This document shows positions 7,579 to 15,397 of a DNA stretch of 64,000 nucleotides, piece after piece. Both the position numbers and the translations under genes were made by a program. Origin of the DNA: Micromonospora fulviviridis (GTDB lineage Bacteria; Actinomycetota; Actinomycetes; Mycobacteriales; Micromonosporaceae); assembly GCF_014648395.1 (NCBI RefSeq), contig NZ_BMRA01000003.1, positions 444,211-508,210 of the forward strand, written 5' to 3'. The stretch's first letter is position 1. Each line of letters starts with the position of its first letter. The notes beneath the pieces are model-generated. The model was not told the DNA's origin and did not search any database. It worked only from the letters and a program-made list of their open reading frames with translations.

Positions 7579-7827
7579 TCACCGACCGCGGGCCGGGCCG
7601 TCCGTCGTCGGGCGCAGCCGCCGGACGATGCGGAGAACGCCCTGGTGAATCGCCACGCCGACGCCGGTGTTCAGCAGCGCCAGCCCGGACGCGGCGACCA
7701 GCCTCGGCCCGACGTCCATCGCCCCGGTGGCGACCAGCAGGGCGGGCCAACCGACGGCGGCGACCGGCAGCGGAAGCAACCACCAGCGCCCGAGCAGGAG
7801 GCCGAGGAGGATGAGGCTCGGGATCAC
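7579..7827 (-). CDS. Small membrane protein of unknown function
   Basis: The protein has 82 residues from GTG 7827, whose GTGA overlaps the TGA stop of the DUF4326 gene by four bases, so the two are translationally coupled. Two to three hydrophobic segments (IPSLILLGLLLGRWWLLPLP, VAAVGWPALLVATGAM, LVAASGLALLNTGVGVAIHQ) are followed by a basic cytoplasmic tail. The family is not recognised. Coupling to DUF4326 suggests a shared, unknown function. Confidence 0.65.
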   Translation of the reverse strand: MIPSLILLGLLLGRWWLLPLPVAAVGWPALLVATGAMDVGPRLVAASGLALLNTGVGVAIHQGVLRIVRRLRPTTDGPARGR

Positions 7828-8153
7828 GTCCCGGGCCTCGATCCCGGCGGCGCGTCGGCGAGTTCGGCGATCACCTCGGCGTGGCAGCGTTCCGGCACGC
7901 ACCAGCACCCGAGCCGCCGCCCGCGCAGGCCCGGCAGCAGCGCGAGCAGGTCGGGCCGGCCGAGCAGGTACGCCCGGTACTTCTCGATCACCTCGTCCCG
8001 GGTGCCGTCCGGGCCGGGCCGGTACGGGCTGGACAGCGGGGACTGCGGCAGCCGCCAGCCGCCGCGCGACATGGCCCGCCCGACGTAGACCACGTCGGCG
8101 TACGCCGGGTCGTCCCGGTGGCCCTTGAGGTTGACGACGGTGGTCGCGCCCAT
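7824..8153 (-). CDS. DUF4326 domain protein
   Basis: The protein has 109 residues from ATG 8153. It opens TTVVNLKGHRDDPAYADVVY and carries VGRAMSRGG, SSPYRPGPDGTRDEVIEKY and LGCWCVPERCHAEVIAELA, the pattern of DUF4326 (usually VxLRGxR, YVGR, GNPF, CxPxxCHADVL). The two Cys and one His near the C-terminus could bind a metal. DUF4326 proteins occur in phages and bacteria and have no settled function. It lies 45 bp downstream of the lacI gene stop on the same strand. Confidence 0.85.
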   Translation of the reverse strand: MGATTVVNLKGHRDDPAYADVVYVGRAMSRGGWRLPQSPLSSPYRPGPDGTRDEVIEKYRAYLLGRPDLLALLPGLRGRRLGCWCVPERCHAEVIAELADAPPGSRPGT

Positions 8154-8198
8154 GGCTCTCAGCTCCTCGCGTTCGTGCCCAGGGAGTCAGTCTGAAGG

Positions 8199-9239
8199 TC
8201 AGCCGCCGGGCGCGGGCGCGGGGCCGGTGGAGTCGCGGACGATGAGCGTGTGGCCGGTGGAGCGGCGTCGTGGCCGGGTCGATTTCGGCTTCAGCGCGAG
8301 GGTCAGCGCCATCCGCCCCATCTCGGTCATCGGCAACCGCACGGTGGTCAGGCTCGGCGCCAGGTCGGCGGCGACGGACACGTCGTCGAAGCCGACCACC
8401 GACACGCGCTCCGGCACCGGGATGCGCCGGGACCGCAGGACGGACAGCACGCCGATCGCCATCGCGTCGTTGAGCGCGATGATCGCCGTGGTCTGCGGGT
8501 GGTGGTGCAGGATCCGCTCGGTGGCCACCCGGCCGCCGTCGCGGGTGAAGTCGGAGTGGACGACGGCCAGGTCGTCGGGGGAGTGCCCGTGCGCGGCGAG
8601 CGCGGCGGTCACCCCGGCGAGCCGGTCGGCCACGGTGGTCAGGCCCGGTGTGCCGGCGGCGACGGCGATCCGCCGGTGGCCGAGGGTGAGCAGGTGGGCG
8701 CCGATGGCCCGGCCGCCGGCCTCGTTGTCCGGCACCACCGCGTCGACGCCCAGGGCATGCCGTCCGATGACGGCGACCCGCCCGCCGGCCCGCTGGAAGC
8801 CGGCGAGCTCCGCGCGCGCCTCGGCCTCCACCCGGGGGTCGTCGTAGCCGGACCCGGCGATGAGGATGATCCCGACCTGCTGGGCGATGAGGTGTTGAAG
8901 CTGGCGCAGCTCGTTCTGCGGGTCGCGTCCAGAGTGGGCGATCTGGACCAGCAGTCCCTCCTCGGCGGCGACCTGGAGCACGCCGCTGGCGATCTCGGAG
9001 AAGTACGGGTCGTCGATCTGGTGGACGATCAGGCCGACCGTGGAGCTGGCGCCGCCGGCGAGGGTGCGGGCGTACGGGTTGGCGACGTACCCGAGTTCCC
9101 GCGAGACCTGCCGGACGTGCCGGGCCACCTCCTCGCTGACGCCCTCCCGGCCGGCGAGGGCGCGGGAGGCGGTCGCCAGCGAGACGCCGGCGCGTTCCGC
9201 CACGTCGACGAGACGCAACCGTGGTCCGGGTCGGGGCAT
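8199..9239 (-). CDS. LacI-family transcriptional regulator
   Basis: The protein has 346 residues from ATG 9239, with AGGAG six bases upstream; a farther in-frame start at 9296 would overlap the operator region. Residues about 5-55 are the HTH and hinge (LVDVAERAGVSLATASRALA, ELGYVANPYARTLAGG). The rest is a periplasmic-binding-protein-like effector domain (TVGLIVHQIDDPYFSEIASG, VSVVGFDDVSVAADLAPSLT). It is divergent from the secreted LamG protein, and three 16-bp operator copies lie between them. I infer that it represses itself and the plus-strand secreted genes until a sugar ligand binds. Confidence 0.92.
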   Translation of the reverse strand: MPRPGPRLRLVDVAERAGVSLATASRALAGREGVSEEVARHVRQVSRELGYVANPYARTLAGGASSTVGLIVHQIDDPYFSEIASGVLQVAAEEGLLVQIAHSGRDPQNELRQLQHLIAQQVGIILIAGSGYDDPRVEAEARAELAGFQRAGGRVAVIGRHALGVDAVVPDNEAGGRAIGAHLLTLGHRRIAVAAGTPGLTTVADRLAGVTAALAAHGHSPDDLAVVHSDFTRDGGRVATERILHHHPQTTAIIALNDAMAIGVLSVLRSRRIPVPERVSVVGFDDVSVAADLAPSLTTVRLPMTEMGRMALTLALKPKSTRPRRRSTGHTLIVRDSTGPAPAPGG

Positions 9240-9304
9240 GCGTAACTCCTGGGAGGCATTGATCCGCGCCGCGCTCTTGCCTGTGGCGTAGGGCACAGCT
9301 TAGG

Positions 9305-9336
9305 GTACGAAAGCGCTTACGTAAGCGCTTTCGTAC
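9305..9336. promoter_or_regulatory. LacI-type double operator, 32-bp perfect palindrome
   Basis: The 16 bases 9305-9320 (GTACGAAAGCGCTTAC) are the exact reverse complement of 9321-9336. The palindrome contains two overlapping 16-mers of one operator, ACGAAAGCGCTTACGT and its reverse complement, each with the AAGCGCTT core typical of LacI/GalR sites. It lies 66 bp upstream of the lacI start on the minus strand. Confidence 0.85.
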
Positions 9337-9464
9337 GAACGGCAACACCGCCGTCCGACCCGCCGCCCGGCGAGCCTCACCTCGGCCGTGCGGCGCTCGG
9401 ACGGACCTCCGTCCTGTCCCGACGTGCCTCCGAACCCGCCTCCGGGCACCGCACCACGCCCGGT

Positions 9465-9480
9465 ACGTAAGCGCTTTCGT
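9465..9480. promoter_or_regulatory. Third LacI-type operator copy
   Basis: ACGTAAGCGCTTTCGT here is identical to the right-hand 16-mer of the double palindrome 130 bp away. It sits 39 bp upstream of the ATG of the secreted LamG protein, where it would block the plus-strand promoter. The spacing between the two sites is suited to DNA looping. Confidence 0.8.
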
Positions 9481-9518
9481 CACCGCCACCCCCGCACCGA
9501 CGAAGGGAGCACCTCCCC

Positions 9519-10469
9519 ATGAGAAGACCTCGACGCGTCGCCGTCGCCGCCACCGCCCTGCTGGCGCTGGCGCTGACCGCGGCGGCGAGCCCGGCCCGGG
9601 CCGACCGGCCCGGACCGCACGACGTCCACCCCGCCCTCTGGTCGCACCTGGTCGCCTTCTACGACTTCGACCACCCCGTGGTCGGCGACCCCGCGCTCGA
9701 ACGGGACCTGGGCCGCTCCGGCACCGAGATCGAGCTGGTCAACGGCGCCGAGGCCATGCGGGTGCCGGACCAGGCGTACAAGGGCAGCGGCGACGCGCTG
9801 CAGACCCGGCAGGTCAACCCGGAGGCCGCGGGCAACGACGACTGGAAGGCCGGCACCTGGTCGGCCAGCGGCGTACGGACGCTGCGCGCGTTCAGCGGCG
9901 CCGAGGGCACCACGGTGATGGGCTGGTTCAAGCGGGACATGGACGGCCCCGCGCTGAACTCCACCACCGCCAACCCGACCGACCGCTTCAACGCCATCGG
10001 ACTGGCCGGCGTGCTGACCGGCGACTCCGACGGGCACGGCGTGCGCGCTCTGCTGGAGCTCATCGACGTCAAGGGCGAGCTGCGCCTGGTCGCCCTCGGC
10101 CGCCGCGTCGACGGCGGGGCCTCACAGACCTTCGCGGCGAACGAGGACTGGCGGACCCTGCTGCCGAAGGGGGAGTGGGTGCACCTGGCCGCCACCTACG
10201 ACTTCACCAGCGGCACCATGGCGCTCTACCGCAACGGCGAGCCGGTCGACGGCTTCTACACCACCGCCGGCGACCCGTGGCAGCTCAACGGGCCTGGCCC
10301 GCACGTCACCAGCGCCACCGACCCCCGCGGCATCAAGATCGGCGGGAGCTTCCCGCAGAACACCCTGGAACGCAACCCGTGCGACTGCCGCATGGACGGC
10401 CTCATGTTCCTCGACAGCGTGATCCCGGCCGGCGACATCGCCAAGCAGTACCGCTACATGGCCCGCTGA
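9519..10469 (+). CDS. Secreted LamG/concanavalin-like domain protein
   Basis: The protein has 316 residues from ATG 9519, with GAAGGGAG upstream. An Arg-rich start and an Ala/Leu helix ending SPARA make a Sec signal peptide of about 30 residues. The body is a LamG-like jelly roll (VAFYDFDHPVVGDPALERD, GTTVMGWFKRDMDG, GEWVHLAATYDFTSGTMALY, RNGEPVDGFY), a fold that commonly binds carbohydrate. No glycosidase motif is visible. It is the first gene after the LacI operators, followed 38 bp later by a secreted sugar dehydrogenase, so the two form an operon. A role in binding the extracellular sugar substrate is inference. Confidence 0.8.
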   Translation: MRRPRRVAVAATALLALALTAAASPARADRPGPHDVHPALWSHLVAFYDFDHPVVGDPALERDLGRSGTEIELVNGAEAMRVPDQAYKGSGDALQTRQVNPEAAGNDDWKAGTWSASGVRTLRAFSGAEGTTVMGWFKRDMDGPALNSTTANPTDRFNAIGLAGVLTGDSDGHGVRALLELIDVKGELRLVALGRRVDGGASQTFAANEDWRTLLPKGEWVHLAATYDFTSGTMALYRNGEPVDGFYTTAGDPWQLNGPGPHVTSATDPRGIKIGGSFPQNTLERNPCDCRMDGLMFLDSVIPAGDIAKQYRYMAR

Positions 10470-10507
10470 CCGTTCCTCGGACCGTCCCACCGAGAAGGAG
10501 AACCCGC

Positions 10508-12613
10508 GTGTCCACTCGCGCTGGCAGCACCGGCAGGCTCCGCAGAGCCGTGCTCACCGCCGGGATCACTGCCGCCACCCTCGTCCTGTCCACCCTGGTC
10601 GCCGCGCCCGCCCGGGCCGCCGGCGCCGTCTACGACCCGATCCCCGAGTCGCCGATCCAGTCGCAACTCGGGCTGGTGCTGGAGGAGTACGCCAGCTTCC
10701 CGCAGTCCACGCCGAACCCGGCCCCGGTCGACCAGCGGCTGGTCCGCAAGGCCCGGATCAACACCATCAGCGAGCTGCCCGACGGCTCCGGCCGCCGGGC
10801 CGTGCCGGACCTCAACGGCAACCTCTACCTCGTGGAGAACGGCACGCCGCACGTCTACCTGGACGTGGCGGCCACCTTCGCGCCGCAGTTCTTCTCCGGC
10901 CGCGGCCTCGGCCAGGGCTTCGGATACGTCGCCTTCCACCCGGACTTCGGGCGCAACGGCCGCTTCTACACCATCCACACCGAGCAGGCGTCGCTCGCCA
11001 CCCGGACGCCGGACTACGCCCAGCCGAACACGATCTACCAGGCCGTGATCACCGAGTGGACGGCCACCGACCCGGCCGCGGACACCTTCGCCGGCAGCCA
11101 CCGGGAGGTGCTGCGGATCGGCTTCGGCGGCCAGATCCACGGCGTCCAGGAGATCAACTTCAACCCCACCGCGAAGCCGAGTCAACCGGACTACGGGATG
11201 CTCTACCTCGCCGTCGGCGACGGCGGCCAGGGCTACCGCAACGGCGACCCGCAGAACATGGGCATGCCGCACGGCAAGCTGCTGCGCATCGACCCGCGCG
11301 GCACCAACGCGCCCAACGGCCGGTACGGGATCCCGGCCGACAACCCGTTCGTCGGGCGGGCCGGCGCGCTCGGTGAGATCTACGCGGTCGGCTTCCGCGA
11401 CCCGCACCGGTTCAGCTGGGACCGGGCCACCGGCCGGATGTACCTGGGCCACATCGGCGAGCACGCCGTCGAGTCGATCTACGAGGTCCGGGCCGGGGAC
11501 AACTTCGGCTGGAGCGAGCGCGAGGGCAACTGGGTCTTCGACAAGACCGCCACCAACCCGTGCGACAAGCTCTACCCGCTGCCGGCCGACGACGCGAAGT
11601 ACGGCTACACCTACCCGGTGGCCGCGTACGACCACGACCCGGCGGCCGGCTGGAACTGCACCTCCGACGTCGGCGTCGCGGTGGCCGGCGGGTTCGTCTA
11701 CCGCGGACACACCGTGCCCGCGCTGATCGGCAAGTACGTCTTCGGTGACCTGGTCGACGGCCGGGTCCTCTACACCGAGGCGAACGAGATGCGCCGCGGC
11801 GAGGGACTCGCCCCGATCCACCGGTTCGCCCTGTACACGACCGCCGGTGACCTGGTACGCATGCAGAACCTGTCCAGCCCGGGCGCGCCCGGCGACCCGA
11901 ACCGCGTCGACCTGCGCTTCGGCACCGACGCCGCCGGTGAGCTCTACATCCTCGCCAAGGCCAACGGGAAGATCTGGAAGGTGGTCGGCACGAGGACGGT
12001 GGCGGAGGGCGACGTGGGCAACACCAAGGTCGTCCACACCGGGGGCGCGGAGAACTGGACGCCGGTCACCCCGTCGAAGTGGCAGTTCGACGGCGACGAG
12101 GTCATCCTCGCCGAGGCCGGCGTCAGCCGCCCCGGCCCGCGCCGGCCGTTCGAGTACGCCATCCTGAACAAGGGTCCGGCCTTCTCGTCGGTCCAGATCG
12201 ACGCCCGGGTGCGCCTCGACACTCCGGTGGAGGTCACCAACCGGGACATCATCATCGTGTTCGGCTGGCAGTCGGACACGCAGTACTACTACGCGCACCT
12301 GTCCACCGACAACACGATCTACCCGCACAACGGCATCTTCAAGGTCAACAACGCCGACCGGGAACGGATCGACCACCAGTGGAACGGGCGCTCGCGCGGC
12401 GCCAACCCGGCGATCACCGACGCCGACTGGCACAAGGTGCGCGTCGTGCACCTGCCCGCCACCGGCGAGATCGCCGTCTACGTCGACGGGCACAAGGACC
12501 CGCTGCTGACCGCGAAGGACACCACCTTCACCTCCGGTCGGGTCGGCTTCGGCTCGTTCGACAACATCGGCCGTACCCGACTGTTCACAGTGACCGGTAC
12601 GCCGGCGGCCTGA
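10508..12613 (+). CDS. Secreted PQQ-dependent sugar dehydrogenase-like protein with C-terminal LamG/DUF1080-like domain
   Basis: The protein has 701 residues from GTG 10508, with GAAGGAG upstream. A signal peptide ends near ARAAGA. Residues about 55-490 form a six-bladed propeller of the soluble glucose/sorbosone dehydrogenase type (GYVAFHPDFGRNGRFYTIHT, QIHGVQEINFNP, GKLLRIDPRGTNAPNGRYGI, AVGFRDPHRFSWD, GDNFGWSEREG). Residues about 500-701 form a jelly roll resembling 3-keto-disaccharide hydrolase/DUF1080 domains (VFGWQSDTQYYYAHLSTDN, VDGHKDPLLT, GRVGFGSFDNIG). The protein probably oxidises a sugar or glycoside outside the cell, perhaps at C3. Its last ~100 bp recur at 20094-20190. Confidence 0.85.
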   Translation: MSTRAGSTGRLRRAVLTAGITAATLVLSTLVAAPARAAGAVYDPIPESPIQSQLGLVLEEYASFPQSTPNPAPVDQRLVRKARINTISELPDGSGRRAVPDLNGNLYLVENGTPHVYLDVAATFAPQFFSGRGLGQGFGYVAFHPDFGRNGRFYTIHTEQASLATRTPDYAQPNTIYQAVITEWTATDPAADTFAGSHREVLRIGFGGQIHGVQEINFNPTAKPSQPDYGMLYLAVGDGGQGYRNGDPQNMGMPHGKLLRIDPRGTNAPNGRYGIPADNPFVGRAGALGEIYAVGFRDPHRFSWDRATGRMYLGHIGEHAVESIYEVRAGDNFGWSEREGNWVFDKTATNPCDKLYPLPADDAKYGYTYPVAAYDHDPAAGWNCTSDVGVAVAGGFVYRGHTVPALIGKYVFGDLVDGRVLYTEANEMRRGEGLAPIHRFALYTTAGDLVRMQNLSSPGAPGDPNRVDLRFGTDAAGELYILAKANGKIWKVVGTRTVAEGDVGNTKVVHTGGAENWTPVTPSKWQFDGDEVILAEAGVSRPGPRRPFEYAILNKGPAFSSVQIDARVRLDTPVEVTNRDIIIVFGWQSDTQYYYAHLSTDNTIYPHNGIFKVNNADRERIDHQWNGRSRGANPAITDADWHKVRVVHLPATGEIAVYVDGHKDPLLTAKDTTFTSGRVGFGSFDNIGRTRLFTVTGTPAA

Positions 12614-12628
12614 CGTAGGGACAACGTG

Positions 12629-12658
12629 GAGGGCGGCGGCGAGCATGCCGCCGCCCTC
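12629..12658 (+). terminator. Hairpin terminator after the sugar dehydrogenase gene
   Basis: GAGGGCGGCGGC and GCCGCCGCCCTC form a perfect 12-bp stem around a GAGCAT loop, 16 bp after the stop. No U-tract follows, which is normal for the terminators in this window. Confidence 0.7.
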
Positions 12659-12867
12659 GGCGCGTCCGGGCTGCTGTCCGAAGTGAACCATTTCCTCGTA
12701 AACTTTAGATCGTGCGGCTGTCACTTTTGACGAATTGGAGCGAAGTTTCGACACCAGTCGTCTAGCTTCCTGTGGTTCTCGGCGATAGCCTCTCGCCGGA
12801 AGGACCACACTCGCCTGGCTCGTCGAGATCCGCCTCCACTTCCGCGCTGGAACTGGAAAGGAACCAC

Positions 12868-14997
12868 ATGTCCAGCCAACCTCCGGTCGCACGAACCCTC
12901 AGATCACGCCCCCGCGCGGGCCAAGACATCCGACGGCGTCTGCTGCGCTGCCTCGTCGCAGCCGTCCTACCGGCGGTGTCCCTGTCCGCCGGCTCCCTCG
13001 CCGTCGGCACCCCGGCCTGGGCCGCGCCCACCAGCGCGCCGGCCGTCCTCAGCCCGACCGCCCCCACCGGCACCAACGGCTGGTACCGCGGCCCGGTCAC
13101 CCTGAACCTCTCCGCCACCGACGCGGCCAACGGTGTCCAGCGCCTGGAGTACCGGCTCGGCAACTCGGCACCGTTTCAGACCGCAGCGTCCGCGGCCGCC
13201 CCGTACCCCGCCAGCCTGACCGGGTCGGTCCAGATCACCCAGCAGGGCACCACCGCCGTCGGATACCGGGCCATCGGCGGCGACGGCTCGGCCGAGGCTG
13301 TCCGCACCATTACGATCCGGATCGACACCGTCGCGCCCGTGGTCAGCTGGCCGGGCATCGTCAACGGGCGCGTCGGCCACACCGCGACGCTGATCCCGAC
13401 CCGGACCGATCCCGCGCCCGGCTCGGGCGGCGTCTTCGTCCACCGCATGTGGATCGACGGGACCGAAGTCACCCCACTGCCCGTCGCCACCTCCACCCTG
13501 GCCACCGGCGGGCACACGATCAGCGTGGTGGCCAGCGACGCGGCAGGCAACGCGGCCCGCTTCGACCAGGCTTTCATGGTGACCACGTCCTTCGCCGATC
13601 TCGACGCCCTCATCGCCGGCTTCGTCGCCAGCGGCGCGATCAGCGCCGCCGCCGGGGACAGCCTGCGCGCCACGTTGGCGGAGGCGGCGAGCCTGGCCGA
13701 TGCGGACGACGCCACCGGTGCGGTGCGCGCCCTCAACCAGTTCGTCGCCGCCGCACAGCGCGCGACGGAACCCGGCGCCAGCCGGGACACGCTGGTCGGT
13801 GACGCCCGCTACCTGAAGCTGCAGGTCACCGACGCGCTGCCGGAGGAACCGACCACCGGCATGACCGTCACGCCGACCGCCGGACCGAACCCGATCCCCG
13901 CGGCCACCCCGCTCGCGGCGTCGACGAACTTCCCCGGCGCCAGCTTCCGGGTGCTCTACTTCTCGGCCACCAAGGGCTTCCGCCACGACCACATCCCCGA
14001 CACCGCCCTGCTCATCGAGCGGCTGGGCGAGCAGTACGGCTTCGACGTCGACATCTGGGACCCGAGGCTCGCCCCGGCGTCGCTGCCGAGCACGCCGTTC
14101 ACCTCCGCCGCCGACCTGGCGAAATACAAGACCATCATCTTCTCCTCACCGGTGGACGGGACGAACCCCAACAGCGTGCCGGACGCGGACGCGCTCAACG
14201 CCAGCGAGCTGGCCGCCTTCCAGGGATACATCCGGGCCGGCGGCGGGTACCTCGGGCTGCACGGCGCGTCCGACGCGATCCACAACGTGCCCTGGTACCG
14301 CGACCTCGTCGGTGCGTGGTTCACCAACCACCCCGGCGGCCAGAACGGCGAAGGAACCTGCGGTAGCTGCATCAACGTGCGGGTCAACACCGAGGACCGC
14401 ACGAACCCCGCCGTCGCGCACCTGCCGAAGACCTGGCTCACCATCGACGAGCTGTACAACTTCGACCACAACCCGCGCGCCGAGGTGCACACTCTGCTGA
14501 GCCTCGACGAGTCGTCGTACCAGCGGAGTCTCAACAGCGGCAACGCCGCGACCAACCCGCTGCGCCTGATGGACGGGGACCACCCGATTGCCTGGTGCCA
14601 GGAGTACGACGGTGGACGCGAGTTCTCACTCATCCTCGGCCACGATCGCGCGCAGTACTACCGCGACCCGTTCACCCGGATCCTGCTGGGCGGTATCCAC
14701 TGGACGGCCGGGCAGACCGAGGCGAACTGCTCGACCTTCCGGCAGACCCGCACGCTGATCAGCGGTGACGCTGCCGCCGGCGCCCTGGACGCGAAGTCGG
14801 CAGCGGCGGCCGCCGCGCTGCTCGACAACGCCCAGGCCGCCTACCTCGCGCTGAACCACAACGCCGCGACCACGTCGCTCAACCAGGTCATCGCGATCGC
14901 CGGTAACCCCGCTGCCGGCAGCGAGGCGGCGCGTGCCGAACTCGACCGCCAGGCCCGCCAGCTGCGGGACTGGATGTTGTCGTTGAAATCGTCCTGA
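12868..14997 (+). CDS. Secreted ThuA-domain protein with Ig-like and FIMAH-type helical repeats
   Basis: The protein has 709 residues from ATG 12868, with GGAAAGGA upstream; an earlier in-frame start at 12772 has no site and would bury the signal peptide. Order: basic signal peptide ending PAWA about residue 52, an OmpL47/Ig-like beta region (about 60-230), a helical FIMAH-like repeat (FADLDALIAGFVASGAIS), a ThuA domain about 355-610 (FRVLYFSATKGFRHDHIPDT, GGGYLGLHGASDAIHNVPWY), and a second FIMAH-like repeat at the end. ThuA proteins belong to the class I amidotransferase-like fold and act on keto-disaccharides such as 3-ketotrehalose. This one is exported, unlike classical cytoplasmic ThuA. 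It is separated from the dehydrogenase by a terminator, so it has its own promoter. Confidence 0.85.
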   Translation: MSSQPPVARTLRSRPRAGQDIRRRLLRCLVAAVLPAVSLSAGSLAVGTPAWAAPTSAPAVLSPTAPTGTNGWYRGPVTLNLSATDAANGVQRLEYRLGNSAPFQTAASAAAPYPASLTGSVQITQQGTTAVGYRAIGGDGSAEAVRTITIRIDTVAPVVSWPGIVNGRVGHTATLIPTRTDPAPGSGGVFVHRMWIDGTEVTPLPVATSTLATGGHTISVVASDAAGNAARFDQAFMVTTSFADLDALIAGFVASGAISAAAGDSLRATLAEAASLADADDATGAVRALNQFVAAAQRATEPGASRDTLVGDARYLKLQVTDALPEEPTTGMTVTPTAGPNPIPAATPLAASTNFPGASFRVLYFSATKGFRHDHIPDTALLIERLGEQYGFDVDIWDPRLAPASLPSTPFTSAADLAKYKTIIFSSPVDGTNPNSVPDADALNASELAAFQGYIRAGGGYLGLHGASDAIHNVPWYRDLVGAWFTNHPGGQNGEGTCGSCINVRVNTEDRTNPAVAHLPKTWLTIDELYNFDHNPRAEVHTLLSLDESSYQRSLNSGNAATNPLRLMDGDHPIAWCQEYDGGREFSLILGHDRAQYYRDPFTRILLGGIHWTAGQTEANCSTFRQTRTLISGDAAAGALDAKSAAAAAALLDNAQAAYLALNHNAATTSLNQVIAIAGNPAAGSEAARAELDRQARQLRDWMLSLKSS

Positions 14998-14999
14998 CC

Positions 15000-15040
15000 C
15001 CTGCTTGCCGCCGGCCCCCTCCGGGCCGGCGGCAAGCAGG
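15000..15040 (+). terminator. Strong hairpin terminator after the ThuA gene
   Basis: CCTGCTTGCCGCCGGCCC at 15000-15017 pairs perfectly with 15023-15040 (18-bp stem, five-base loop), starting three bases after the stop. There is no U-tract. Confidence 0.8.
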
Positions 15041-15094
15041 CGGGGACGTCCAAGCGTCCTGCAGCCGCTCGGCCGGCTCGTCGCGAGTAGCAGC

Positions 15095-15328
15095 GTGCCG
15101 GTGAAGGTCGTGGCCTGGACCATCGTCCGGTATCCGGGGCTGAGTTTCGCCGTTGATGCGGGCGATGTGGTGTCGGTGACGAGTTCCGGGCACGGTGCCG
15201 CCGCTGGGACCCTGGTCCGCTCCTCAGGCACCGGCGCGTCCTGGCAGGAGGCGGTCACCGTCGGCATCAGCGGAACCGTACGCGCCGTCGACGGGAAGCC
15301 GGTCCTGTCCCTCGCGCGTCGCGGGTGA
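15095..15328 (+). pseudogene. Possible gene fragment of unknown family
   Basis: The 350 bp between the ThuA terminator and the DUF4132 stop hold one stretch with clear G/C third-position bias on the plus strand. It reads PVKVVAWTIVRYPGLSFAVD, then AGDVVSVTSSGHGAAAGTLV, to a TGA at 15326-15328. No ribosome binding site or good start is visible and the stretch is short, so it is more likely the 3-prime remnant of a lost gene than an active one. I do not recognise the family, and the opposite strand is also open here, which lowers confidence. Confidence 0.3.
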
Positions 15329-15397
15329 GGAGCAGCCGAGTACCCGGCCGAGGTGCCACGCACGGGGACGGAGATCCGCGGGTCGAGCGGGCCGCTG

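Noticed and set aside
10454..12892. An 812-codon open frame on the minus strand opposite the sugar dehydrogenase
   Set aside because: The translation is Val/Gly/Arg-rich with no domain, typical of antisense frames in very G+C-rich genes; the plus strand carries clear family motifs and signals.
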